Assembly (NCBI GenBank): GCA_025201705.1
Contig: MU617118.1
Span: 1-22,720, forward strand
Length of the DNA stretch: 22,720 nt
Reading direction: 5' to 3'
Source: Dissophora ornata
Taxonomy: Eukaryota; Mortierellomycota; Mortierellomycetes; Mortierellales; Mortierellaceae
Shown here one piece after another: positions 11,601-20,141 of this stretch; position 1 is the stretch's first letter; each line of letters starts with the position of its first letter. A program made the translations under genes and the position numbers. Below the pieces are notes generated by a model. The model was given only the letters and a program-made list of their open reading frames with translations, was not told where the DNA came from and made no database searches.

Positions 11601-13673
11601 CTGGAGTTTTCAACTGCCAGAAAGCGACAAAAGCACGCGAGTAAGAGTCAAAGCCAGCAATCGCAGGAGCTTTCAGACTCTGGAAGCGACGTTGCCGACG
11701 ATGCGGACACCACAACTGTCGTTGCAGTGGCTCAGGGAAAGAAAGTTGACAACAGCAAGGCCGAACTCGTAGCGGCTGAGAAAATGGTCGCTGGTAGTGT
11801 GGGATGGAACATGTTCATGGTGTATGCCAAAGCCGCGTCGTATAGCAATATCATCTGGGTAATTGTGCTGTACATTCTGGTGGAGGTTGCCCAGGTTGGA
11901 ACCAGCTTTTGGCTCAGGTATTGGTCAGATGCTGCGGGCCAGGAAAAGTACGCAGTTACTCAGTTCCTGGTGATCTATGCGGCCTTCACAATGGCGTATA
12001 TGGCGTTCAACATGGTGCTGTTTTATGTCGCGAACGTCCAGGCGGCTATCATGGCAGCCAGGCACTTGCACGACCGCCTGCTCAACAATCTGCTGCGACA
12101 GCCCATGTCCTTCTTTGATGTCACGCCGTAAGTTATTTTCTGTAATTGAATCGTAGCAGTTCATGAAGTCCAGAGGCGTCTTACTGACTGTAATATCAAA
12201 TCTCTCAATTATGGCAGTGTCGGTCGAATCATCAACCGCTTCTCGAGCGATGTGGACGCTGTGGACGAAGTTATCATTTGGAACTTTATTGACGTCGTCT
12301 ACTGCCTGGTCGCCATCGGCGGTACTCTTGTTGTCATCTCCGTTTCTACTCCTCTCTTCCTACTTGTCGTTCCGCCTCTCACACTGGCCTATCTTTACAT
12401 CCAAGCTTACTTTATCAGTTCTTCCCAACCCCTCAAGCGCTTTGTGTCCGTCTCCAAGTCCCCTCTCTATCAGCACTTTAGCGAGACGCTCGCTGGAGTC
12501 TCCACCATCCGCGCCATGTCTGCTACACCTCGTTTCATCAGTATTAACGGTCAAAAGGCTGATCTTGCAGCAGAGACGACCCTAGCTTTTGGTATGAGTG
12601 GACGCTGGCTCAAAGTCCGTCTTGAGTTTCTGGGAGCCTTGATCGTCCTTGCTGCAGCACTTCTTGCCGTCCTGAACCAAGGACAACTCAGTGCAAGTGT
12701 TGTCGGTCTCTCCCTGACGTACGCGACTTCCATCACACTCGATATCACGTACTTGGTCCGAACTTGGAGCGAGATGTCGAATCAACTCATCTGTGTGGAG
12801 AGAATTGAGGAGTATTCGGAGCTCCGTCAGGAGGCACCTGTCGAGACTGGAGCCCGCCTACCCCAGAACTGGCCAAGCCGAGGTCGGATCGTATTCAAGG
12901 ATTATTCAACCAGATACCGTGAGGGACTGGACCTTGTCCTCAAGCATGTCTCGTTTGATGTCCAGCCAGGAGAGAAGGTTGGAATTGTGGGACGGACAGG
13001 TGCTGGAAAATCGTCTCTAACTCTCGCATTGTTCCGAATGATCGAAGCTGCAGACTCTTACTGGGCACGCGCAGCAACCTCGCACGACGAGATTCATGGA
13101 GATGGCCCTACTGATGGAGGTTCAATCGAGATCGACGGTATCGACATTTCTACACTGGGACTCAAGACACTGCGCCAACACCTTTCCATCATCCCTCAAG
13201 ACCCCACACTCTTTGCCGGTACCGTTCGTGAGAACCTTGACCCGTTCCACGAGTTGGAAGATGCAGAACTCTGGACAGCATTAGAGCGTGCCCACCTTAA
13301 GGATCACATCTCCACGCTCACAGGTGGACTGTCGTTCGAAGTAGCTCAAAACGGAGAGAACTTTTCGGTCGGTCAACGATCGTTGATCTGCCTTGCACGC
13401 GCGTTACTCCGTAAAACCAAGATTTTGATTCTGGACGAGGCTACAGCAGCGGTGGATGTCGAGACAGATGAGTTGATCCAGAAGACGATCAGGAAGGAAT
13501 TCAAGGATAGGACGATCCTGACGATTGCTCACCGAATCAAGACCGTCATGGACTCGGACAAGATTTTGGTGTTGGAGAAGGGCCAAGTCCAGGAGTATGA
13601 AGCGCCGTCTGATCTGTTGAGGCGTAAGGAGTCGTTGTTTTATAAGTTGGCAGAACAGGCTGGTGAGATTTGA
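8628..13673 (+). CDS. ABCC/MRP-type full ABC transporter (Ycf1/Bpt1-like)
   Basis: Exports or sequesters glutathione conjugates and other organic anions, often at the vacuole (family knowledge; substrate not predictable here). Exons are 8628-8708, 8834-8862, 8969-9200, 9279-10395, 10474-12127 and 12218-13673; phases agree, giving 1522 residues, normal for the family. TMD0 begins SISDPCFQNI/FLLTLPAVFACIL, joined by a 29-base micro-exon. TMD1 ends KLYTW/EDAFKARI. NBD1 has Walker A GRIGQGKSS (~674), signature LSGGQKQR (~763) and Walker B IYLLDDPLSAVD (~784). TMD2 contains SFFDVTP/VGRIINRFSSDVD. NBD2 has Walker A GRTGAGKSS (~1296), signature FSVGQRS (~1420) and Walker B ILILDEATAAVD (~1440). NBD1 has Asp and NBD2 Glu after Walker B, the usual ABCC asymmetry. 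The exon 1 donor could instead be at 8703, which would drop two residues. Confidence 0.93.
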
Positions 13674-13709
13674 AAGCAGCAGAAATTGGCACCATTCATG
13701 AGAAAACTT

Positions 13710-13715
13710 AATAAA
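13710..13715 (+). terminator. Poly(A) signal AATAAA for the ABC transporter
   Basis: AATAAA lies 36 bases after the TGA stop and is followed by an A-rich stretch, in a typical position for this window's genes. Confidence 0.6.
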
Positions 13716-13927
13716 AAAATATTATAGACTTTCAGGATGTGAGGCGTTGCTGTCAGTGATCACTCTCTTACTTTTCGTTCTTTCCACGATGCTTTCATCC
13801 ACTGCACCGTCGGGTTTCATGCACATGCCATCTCAGTGGATCTGAAAAGCAAATAGCAGTTGACAAGAACATGTAGATAGTAGAGAGAGAGAGTAGATAA
13901 TGTAGAAACGTGCTTATGCTTTTTAAC

Positions 13928-13933
13928 TTTATT
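13928..13933 (-). terminator. AATAAA downstream of the unidentified minus-strand frame
   Basis: Minus-strand AATAAA begins three bases after the TAG that closes the 110-codon frame. It is the only feature besides frame length suggesting that frame was once transcribed. Confidence 0.25.
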
Positions 13934-13935
13934 GT

Positions 13936-14393
13936 CTAGATGTCCATATGCAGCCATGGCACTTCTACAAGAAGACAGACGACACGGGGAACACGGGGAA
14001 CACAGTAAAGCATGTCTTTCTCCCTTACACATTGTTGCTGAGCTCCCTTGTCCCTGTCGGTGCCGTCGTTGTATAGGTATCTTTGGAGGGCGTGAAAAGG
14101 GAAAAGAAGATGGCGAAGTCGATTGTGTTGTGTTGTTGATGACCTAGCTTGCCCCTCAAGTTCTGAGGGTCCAAGCTTAGGCTTCTTTGGCTGACGCGGT
14201 CTCTTTGACTGCTCTTTAGGTTGTTGCTGCGGCGTGCCACCTGGAGGTGGGGACGTTTTGTTTCGCCTCTAGTTCATGTTGCTAGGCTTTTCATAGTACC
14301 CGCAAGAAGTGTTGTAGCGCAAGGGGCGATTTTTGGATTTTGACAAGTGATGGCGTTTATCATGGCATCGAGCGCGTCTGCTAGTTCAGAGCC
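13936..14393 (-). pseudogene. Unidentified minus-strand open frames, possibly a decayed gene
   Basis: A minus-strand frame is open from 14268 to a TAG at 13936-13938 (110 codons) but has no early ATG. It begins just after a TAG that could serve as a splice acceptor. It encodes a basic, disordered stretch (PPPGGTPQQQPKEQSKRPRQ, then PKKPKLGPSELEG). AATAAA (13933-13928) follows the stop. A second short open stretch lies upstream in another frame (14393-14274; ELADALDAMINAITCQNPK). I do not recognise either. It may be the tail of a broken gene or only chance. Confidence is low. Confidence 0.25.
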
Positions 14394-14443
14394 TTATGCG
14401 TTGGCGTGTAGGACTGGGGAAAGGAACGAGGGGAGGTAGGGGG

Positions 14444-14510
14444 GAGAATGAGAATGAATGAGAATGAGAATGAGCATGTGAATGAGAATGAGTATGAGTA
14501 TGAGAATGAG
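14444..14510 (+). repeat. Degenerate GAGAAT hexanucleotide repeat
   Basis: About eleven imperfect units of GAGAAT, with variants GAGCAT, GTGAAT and GAGTAT. It runs straight into a 23-base A-run at 14511-14533. Confidence 0.95.
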
Positions 14511-14533
14511 AAAAAAAAAAAAAAAAAAAAAAA
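14511..14533 (+). repeat. A-run of 23 bases at the edge of the duplicated segment
   Basis: Uninterrupted A23 followed by further A-rich sequence. On the minus strand it is a T-run, so it is not a poly(A) tail of the small-protein gene copy A, which is transcribed from the other strand. It marks the left border of the duplicated region. Confidence 0.8.
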
Positions 14534-14731
14534 GAAAAAAATGAAAAAATGAAGTGTTTCTGTGGTCGGTTCAGTGAGGGCGATGCAATAGGCACAATAT
14601 GCATCAGGAATTAGATCGGGGCCGCAAGTGTCGCTATTGTTATTCGACTCTGTTTCGTCTTCAGCGTGTAGAGAGTTGACCACAGAACCATGCAATACGC
14701 ACAATAGGTATCAGGCATCAGATCGGAGCTG

Positions 14732-14923
14732 CTATTGCTTTCTCGACTTTGCTTCGTCTTTCGCATTGGAGAGTTGACCACAGACTCGTCCAGTGGTCGA
14801 AGCCTGACTAGCAGATGGATTAAAAGGACTCTTATTCATCATTGCAACTTGAGCTTGCCGCAGTGAGGGTGTCGTGGACTGGGTCGTAGACGGAGTGTTG
14901 CGAATCGGGTTTTTCATGTTCAT
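14732..14923 (-). CDS. Small-protein family, copy A (63 residues)
   Basis: Unrecognised protein in the same family as the copies at 16202-16381 (B) and 22075-22293 (C). It starts MNMKNPIRNTPS and has an S/T/P-rich N-terminal half. The core is VAMMNKSPFNPSASQASTTG, then RVCGQLSNAKDEAKSRKQ. No signal peptide or membrane segment is visible. A TATAAAAA box lies 48 bases upstream, and the leader motif TCTTTCACCTCTCAC is shared with copy C. A-to-C differences in the core are mostly third-position, which suggests both were under protein-level selection. The stop is shifted two codons beyond that of copies B and C. Function unknown. Confidence 0.55.
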   Translation of the reverse strand: MNMKNPIRNTPSTTQSTTPSLRQAQVAMMNKSPFNPSASQASTTGRVCGQLSNAKDEAKSRKQ

Positions 14924-14970
14924 TGCGTGAGAGGTGAAAGACTCCTCAACAAGAGCGGGTCAACAACGTC

Positions 14971-14978
14971 TTTTTATA
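14971..14978 (-). promoter_or_regulatory. TATA box of small-protein copy A
   Basis: Minus-strand TATAAAAA in CCATTATAAAAAGACG, 48 bases upstream of the copy A ATG. Copy B keeps the related CCATAATAAAAATGACG and copy C has TATATAAA, so the core promoter travels with the gene. Confidence 0.5.
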
Positions 14979-15177
14979 ATGGAGTTTTGGCGAGTGGCCA
15001 CGTTTCCAAAAGTCACCCCACCCAACGGCCATCGGGTGAGCGTCAGGTTAATAACAGATCGGATTGCATGAATAATCGAACCCCATCATGCATGTTAATT
15101 GCTTTGGACACGCCGTGATATGATTCCTGATCCACGGCTGGCTGCAATTTTGCTGTTACTATTTCGATTTAAGGGGG

Positions 15178-15490
15178 TTACATTTGTTTAGATACGGCTA
15201 CCATTTCCTATGGCTTCCTACTTGCCATCCTGATCTAACCCCCATAAAGGAAGCCTGTGGAATAACAAAAGGTCATGCGGCATACGAAAACAACGGCTCA
15301 AGCTTCCCCAAGGTCAAAGATCTCATTATCGACGGGTTGGAAAAGGCAAGACCGGTTTGGACTAAGGTAGTTAAACGGACTGTTCGCAATGAAGCGAAAT
15401 ATATCAGGGAGGATCGCATTCGCCTCAATGAGCTTCCAGGTTCACCGCTACTGATGGAGACAAAGACAGAGATGGATAGAGAGCGTGGGA
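15178..15490 (+). mobile_element. C-terminal fragment of a Tc1/IS630-like DDE transposase, copy 1
   Basis: The reading frame gives FLWLPTCHPDLTPIKEACG, then SSFPKVKDLIIDGLEKARPV and an acidic tail. This resembles the end of DDE_3-type transposases, where LPPYHPxLNPIExxWGxVKG is followed by a Lys-rich helix and an acidic tail (family knowledge). Here the family's NPIE reads TPIK, so the third catalytic residue is Lys, and the conserved Trp is Cys. The catalytic N-terminal two thirds are absent. It is a relic that cannot encode a working enzyme, duplicated at 16589-16870. Confidence 0.6.
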
Positions 15491-15562
15491 GAGGAGCCTT
15501 ATTCATCATTGTCACTATTGTGGCTAGAATTTGCGCGCGGTGATGCGGACGTTGCGAATGAA
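15490..15562 (-). pseudogene. Relic fourth copy of the small-protein family
   Basis: On the minus strand the DNA matches copy C around its NPIRNV and QQILVAMMNKG codons: ATTCGCAACGTC..., then GCAAATTCTAG... and ATGATGAATAAGGCTCC. In-frame stops and an insertion break the reading frame. It abuts the end of the first transposase fragment, so insertion or recombination happened here more than once. Confidence 0.55.
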
Positions 15563-15657
15563 TTAACACAAGAGCCCCAAAACAAACAAACGCGTGCGCC
15601 TGTGGCGTTCCCCCAAATCACAGTAAAAATTATATTAAAATGGTGTTCGGTCAATAC

Positions 15658-15815
15658 TCAACATCTCCAATTCCTTTCAGGACAGGACAAGTCTATCTGT
15701 GGAGCGGCCAAATATATTACACCTTTGTCATTGACGGCCGCGCCATTCCAATCGACAAGATGGCCCAATCCATGCGAAGGATGGCTCTCCGCGCAAGCAC
15801 ATTTCGAGCAGGCGA
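15658..15815 (-). pseudogene. HPSHGLGH-motif gene fragment, copy 1
   Basis: A minus-strand frame of 52 codons plus stop starts right after a strong acceptor (T8 then CAG). It encodes ACSKCACAESHPSHGLGHLV, continues DWNGAAVNDKGVIYLAAPQI and ends soon after with CPERN. Copy 2 at 21041-21147 shares ACSKxxCxxSHPSHGLGHxVxWNGAxVxDK at both protein and DNA level. I do not recognise the family. Where copy 2 has a 108-base GT-AG intron, this copy has a 24-base in-frame GT...AG remnant (GTAATATATTTGG...CCACAG) that is simply read through. It has no visible 5' exon, so it is probably a truncated copy. Confidence 0.4.
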
Positions 15816-15868
15816 CTGAAAAAAAATAATCATCCCACTCCTCTGGACATAAAATTTATATAAAAAAA

Positions 15869-15888
15869 GGGGGGGAGGGGGAGGGGGG
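15869..15888 (+). repeat. G-rich tract with three G-runs
   Basis: Runs of about 7, 5 and 6 G separated by single A. The tract could fold as a G-quadruplex and may simply be low-complexity sequence next to TATA-rich DNA. Confidence 0.6.
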
Positions 15889-15918
15889 AATGGCGCTTCA
15901 GGAGACAATAGGGGGCGG

Positions 15919-16188
15919 TCTTTTTTTTTTATTTTTTGCCGTCGTGCACAAAAAAAACAGAGATACATTAGCTGATTCACTGCGGACCATGAACAAGGAT
16001 GCATAAAGGGTCAGAAGCATGCGAACTTACAATAGGCATCGGGCATCAGATCGGACTTTTTTTTTTTTTTTTTGGCCGTCATGCACAAAGAACAGCGGAA
16101 CATTAGTCAGTTCAGTGAGGGCGATGTACAAGGATGCATAAAGGACTGGAACCATGCAATACGCACAATAGGCATTAGGCATTAGAAC
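15919..16188 (+). repeat. Tandem duplication of the small-protein 3' flank with T-runs
   Basis: Two adjacent ~130-base units, 15919-16057 and 16058-16188. Each opens with a T-run then GCCGTCxTGCACAAA, continues through ACAAGGATGCATAAAGG and ends ACAATAGGCAT..GGCAT..GA. Read on the minus strand, each is the 3' flank of copy B ending in an A-run, like a poly(A) tail. The second is directly joined to copy B. Confidence 0.75.
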
Positions 16189-16201
16189 GGAGTCGCTATT
16201 G

Positions 16202-16381
16202 TTATCTCAACTCCGCTTCGTCTTCAGCATTGGAGAGTTGACCATAGACTCGGCCAGTAGTCGAGGCCTGTCCAGCAGATGGAATCATGGGTCCCTTATT
16301 CATCATTGCAACTGGAATCTGCCGTTCTGACGGGATCTTGGGTGGGGTCGCAGACGGAATGTTGCGAGCCGAGTTGCTCAT
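16202..16381 (-). CDS. Small-protein family, copy B (59 residues)
   Basis: Starts MSNSARNIPSATPPKIPS, then the core VAMMNKGPMIPSAGQASTTG and RVYGQLSNAEDEAELR. The chosen ATG matches the starts of copies A and C; an upstream in-frame ATG at 16459 would read through promoter sequence. The TATA-like ATAATAAAAA is only about 15 bases from the ATG, because roughly 35 bases of leader present in copy A are missing. The core Cys is Tyr here. Open but possibly silent. Function unknown. Confidence 0.4.
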   Translation of the reverse strand: MSNSARNIPSATPPKIPSERQIPVAMMNKGPMIPSAGQASTTGRVYGQLSNAEDEAELR

Positions 16382-16588
16382 ATTTACTGCGTCATTTTTA
16401 TTATGGCGTTGTGGGCGAAAGTGGTACGCCGTCACAGATACATTTTTCAACCCACCCATTCGATCATCAAGTGAGCGTCAGAATAGCGACAGATCTCAAA
16501 CTTGGCTTGCATGAAGAATCTGGCATGCATGTCAATTATTGTATTATTATTTTTTATTTAAATACATTTGCATTGATCTCTTAAGGGG

Positions 16589-16870
16589 GTTACATTATTT
16601 ACCATTTCCTGTGGCTTCCTCCTTGCCATCCTAATTTAAGGAAGCAAAAGGCCATGTACCGTACGAAAACGACAGCTCATGCTTCCCCAAGGTCAAAGAA
16701 CTCATTGCTGGGGGATTGGAAAAGGCAGGACCAGTTTGGACTAAGCTAGTTAAACAAACTGCTCCCAATAAAGTGAAATATATCAGGGAGGATGTATTCG
16801 CCTCAATGAGCGTCCAGGTTCACCACTACTGACAGAGACAGAAACAGATGACGAGGATAAAGAGAACGTG
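16589..16870 (+). mobile_element. C-terminal fragment of a Tc1/IS630-like DDE transposase, copy 2
   Basis: Second copy of the fragment at 15178: FLWLPPCHPNL, then after a deletion KEAKGHVPYENDSSCFPKVK and GLEKAGPVWTKLVKQT. The NPIE-equivalent segment is deleted and frameshifts follow. An acidic stretch (TETETDDEDKENVEEEVAEN) leads directly into the pogo-type relic at 16893. Confidence 0.55.
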
Positions 16871-16892
16871 GAGGAGGAGGTAGCAGAAAACA

Positions 16893-18077
16893 TTGAAATT
16901 TCAATACCGATTACCACAACGTTTGTTGCATGAGCATCGAGAAGCCATCGAAGCAGTCAAGAAATTTTCAAACTACAAACCCAAGGATGTCTTCAATTGC
17001 GGTGAAACGGGACTCTTCCTCGAGGTCATGTCGAACAAAATATTTTCCGAGGGTCCCATCCGTGACAAGAAGATTGTCAAGGAAGCCAGAGTGTCCATTT
17101 TGCTCTGCTCTAATGCGAATGGACTGGATAAATGGAAACCATTCGTTATGTGTAAGCTGAGCATGCGTGATAATAGGCAGCTACAACCTTGTTTCCTTGT
17201 TTGTTACTGCAGGATATTAAATTATCTCGCTATACAATTTCATAGCAGCTCATCGGCCGAATGGTTTACAAATGGAGAACGGAGACAGAGAATGCTCTGT
17301 ATATAGATTGCAAAGGTAGCGTCTACATGATGCAGGAGCTATATCATCCCTGGTTTATGGGAATCGACCAGGCTATGAAGGGACGGAAGGTCGCTTTGTT
17401 GATGGATAACGCGCCCGGGCATGGCAAAACCGACGAGCTTGATTTGAAAAACGTCGATTTATGATCCATGTCATGGCCGAGTATCGTACGGCGTTAAGTC
17501 CTAAGGCCAAGGTGCGCGTTCCGGACGGGGAACTCTGGGCACATCTTGCTCCTGTTTGGAATGCCGTGACTACGCAGACCATCCGTAATTGCTTTGCCAA
17601 AGTACCAGTCATTCCAGAGTGGATGACTGGTCGATTAAAAACAGTCGAGGACACAGGGATTGATGAGCTGGATGCGACCAGGGAGGATCTCAAGCGTATT
17701 TGTCGCAAACGAGCAGCCGCCATCGACAGGGAGAAGGACTTTGCAGTGCATATGTATCCCAAGTCTCTGGAAGGAAGAGATCCTTCACAATGGATCGCTA
17801 AAGCCATCGCAGAAGTTGTGAGAAGAGGCATTTACGCGGACGATTCCATGCCACGAAGCGTGGTCCGGTACATTCACGTAGATCTCATTGATGTAGACGG
17901 CGTAATTTTGGAGAGTGATGATGGTAGCGACTCTGGATGTACTGAAGATGATGTGCTGAATTAGAGGACGAGATCGAGGAGCAGATATCGATAGATCGTC
18001 GCTCTGGCACTTATCTAATGAACAATTCAGAGATAACCTTCAAGTCCATTCAAAGGAGAGACGTCAAGTCAGACCAT
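16893..18077 (+). pseudogene. Decayed pogo/Fot1-type DDE transposase
   Basis: Broken reading frames of a Tc1-mariner superfamily DDE_1 transposase. Recognisable blocks are YKPKDVFNCGETGLF (family: FNxDETGLF); ARVSILLCSNANGLDKWKPF; HPWFMGIDQAMKGRK; VALLMDNAPGH (second catalytic Asp); LWAHLAPVWNAVTTQTIRNC. The acidic tail continues in a shifted frame to about 18077. The first catalytic Asp is Gly (GGT). The block that should hold the third Asp (PPNTTSxxQPxDxG) is deleted at about 17460, where a stop occurs. The N-terminal DNA-binding region is absent. A possible intron (17151-17212, GT...TACTGCAG) interrupts the first block. Inactive. Confidence 0.8.
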
Positions 18078-19510
18078 TGATGCTCTATCCGAACAGCCTT
18101 CCAAGGTTCACCTTTTTGAATCAAGTATCCGCGAAAAATGCCGTCTGGTCCAACGTACAATGATACCATGCTGAATAAACTTAGTAAAATACTAGACGGT
18201 TTAGAACTTGTTCTAGACTTTCATGCCCTTTGTGACACTCAATTCAATGAGTTTGAGGCGGGTTCAGCGACCAGGACTCTGACCAGCATTTCTTCCTGAC
18301 CAGAGGACACGGTCCTCGCACGGTTTTGATTTTAATTTTTTGATACTTTACTTTTGGACGGGCACTGTACTGTTTACGCGTGCCGATGTGATAAAAAGGA
18401 GAAAAGAATGTTGGGCGACGCAGAAACTGACCAATCAGTAGGAGTCTTATTTCTCTTCCTGCCTTTTCCACAGACTCGGTAAGTTTCATGCGTTTGTGGA
18501 TGTGAAATACAAATGTTTTGTTTGGCGATACTACACCATTCGCCAGAGACGCGGATGATAAACTAGTTTTTTTAAATTACCCGCTTCTCATGGCCAGCAA
18601 TTGGGTAATTGGTGACTTGAGGGCGCTTTCGATTCAACTCACCGTTATTATGGGAGCGCTGGCTCATTTTCAAGGGAGGTCACACAGCTAGTTTATTACG
18701 CAAGTCAAAGACAAGAGCTCTCGTTTGGCATGCATTATCTCGACGCGCTTCTAGTGTTCTATTATCTAAATTTTAACAGTCGACCGTGTGGCAGTAGGGA
18801 ATTGCCTGAAGAGCAATGCATCTAGAAGGCAGCAACATTACTTCCTGCTGTCAGTTACAATCATGACAGTAAGTAGAGATGCCACAGGGTTAGGCGGACG
18901 AAAGATTGAATGCGAGGATAGTTGAATCCATGGTTCAACAGACCACAGTGCAGTCTGAGAAGATATCAAATATGAACATGTCAAGACGTTTATCTGCAGA
19001 CCCGCATAGCAGGGATATCATTCGGATAATAGAAAGCGCACGTGGCGATAGAAAGGCGAAGGAGACAGACAATTAATTTCAGGTTACAGGGACTATAGCA
19101 AGCATTGCTATATCCCAACGAGCATTTTGTATTAGGTAAACTGGAATCCCTGATGAAAATGCTCCAATCGTGGCTGGGAGATATTTGTTTTTGGTGTATT
19201 CACGTTCGTATGACAGTCAAGCGCCATCACACGCCATCAATTGTATTCACCTTTATTTTCTTGATTGTGTTGCCTGTATCCTATTTTTTAGCATGATAAC
19301 GAACACAACACTGTGGGTTTCTACTCATCGTGCATGTACAGTACAACTGGAATAGCTGTGTCTAGCAGTCTTGTTCCCGTATTACGATTTTGTATACGGG
19401 ACAGGAGTGATTTGTAGCAACACACACGACTTGAGCAGCGCGTCGTGAGGGTTATTTGTCGATTGCATGGAGGAGGATGAGACGCAGCGCACGAAAGTCG
19501 CAGCAAAAAT
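18078..19510. other. Non-coding stretch, nothing recognised except small palindromes
   Basis: No frame with recognisable content on either strand. Short frames at 18244-18489 (minus) and 19105-19296 (plus) have no conserved motif, promoter or splice support. The stretch contains the hairpin at 18575-18610 and A/T-rich patches, and is probably decayed repeat DNA. Confidence 0.5.
18575..18610. repeat. Inverted repeat AATTACCC/GGGTAATT
   Basis: Perfect 8-base arms with a 20-base loop. It sits inside a wider, weaker inverted pair ATAAACTAG (18558) / CTAGTTTAT (18688). No target duplication beyond TA, so a miniature element is only a possibility. Confidence 0.5.
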
Positions 19511-19515
19511 TAGTA

Positions 19516-19521
19516 TTTATT
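19516..19521 (-). terminator. Poly(A) signal for the secreted cysteine-rich gene
   Basis: Minus-strand AATAAA (in CGCTGAATAAATACT) about 135 bases after the stop at 19657. Confidence 0.5.
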
Positions 19522-19656
19522 CAGCGACACAATAAATGACACAAAAGAAGAAAGCAGGTTCCCATGTGAATGAAGAAGGATTGGGAACGATCCATCTTTC
19601 ATCCCATTTCCGAAGTGAGAAAGGGAGATAGAATCTTAAAAAAGACAAAAGGAGAC

Positions 19657-20030
19657 TTAACAAGTAATATTAACCACGTTACAGCCGAAACCGCGATACG
19701 AGCAACTCTTAATGAAGTCAGAGTCCCTGCCATTGGTTTGGCAATAAAACACGAACTCCCCGAAGAGGGTGAGGCACTCTTGAGCTGTCCAAAGATTGTC
19801 ATCGTACGGTTCCATGCCAGGGCAAGTGCAGCTAAGGCCATTAATCGCCATGACCATGGCAGCGACTGGGGGGAAAAATAATAATATTAAAAAACAAACC
19901 GATAATGTAGTGTGACAACTATATGGCTGATATTTGCTTTCCTTCACTTGATCTTTACATTTCATTTTAGCATATCAGGATGATGATTTATACCAGTGCA
20001 AAGAGCAACAACAGTCTTGGCGAACAACAT
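19657..20030 (-). CDS. Small secreted cysteine-rich protein (81 residues, two exons)
   Basis: Exons on the minus strand are 20030-19994 and 19865-19657, joined by a 128-base GT-AG intron (donor GTATAA, acceptor CCCCCCAG) in phase 1. The joined product starts MLFAKTVVALCTVAAMVMAI, a textbook signal peptide ending near NGLS. The mature part has seven Cys spaced C-x-C-x15-C-x10-C-x12-C-x6-C-x6-C (CTCPG, QEC, FYC, KSC, FGC, ITC). It also has an acidic YDDN and an N-terminal Trp. A TATATAAA box lies 112 bases upstream and AATAAA follows. I do not recognise the family; secreted effector-like or wall-associated roles are guesses. The alternative unspliced start at 19965 gives a poorer signal sequence. 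Confidence 0.65.
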
Positions 20031-20141
20031 TTTCTTCTAATTGTTGGATCGAATCGGATATTGCGGGCTGGGGGGTTTAAGGCATATTAGTTTACTGGAT
20101 AAAGAAGAAAGTAGAGAGAGAGGATTTGGAAGATGAGCGAA

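Larger units (their letters stand above)
14545..15490 (+). repeat. Segmental duplication, copy 1
   Basis: Aligns by eye with 16110-16870 in the same order and orientation. The order is: 3' flank of the small-protein gene with CAATACGCACAATAGG; the gene itself on minus; its promoter with GTGAGCGTCAG; a TTAAGGGGGTTACAT junction; then a transposase C-terminal fragment. Within this copy the 3' flank of the small-protein gene is itself duplicated: about 14575-14680 repeats as 14690-14785, each ending GAGAGTTGACCACAGA. Confidence 0.85.
16110..16870 (+). repeat. Segmental duplication, copy 2
   Basis: Same order and orientation as 14545-15490: minus-strand small-protein gene (copy B), promoter relic, GTGAGCGTCAG, TTAAGGGGGTTACAT, then the transposase C-terminal fragment. 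Small deletions on both sides indicate an old event. The two copies are separated by the relic fourth copy, the HPSHGLGH fragment and the T-run repeats. Confidence 0.85.

Noticed and set aside
14381..14704. Minus-strand frame with a long Phe run
   Set aside because: The Phe/Ser run is translated T-runs and GAGAAT repeat; the rest is a frame-shifted duplicate of the 3' flank of copy A.
16202..16459. 85-residue version of small-protein copy B starting at 16459
   Set aside because: The extra N-terminus is promoter sequence homologous to the upstream region of copy A.
18244..18489. 81-codon minus-strand frame
   Set aside because: No recognisable domain, no TATA box or splice pattern; composition resembles decayed repeat DNA.
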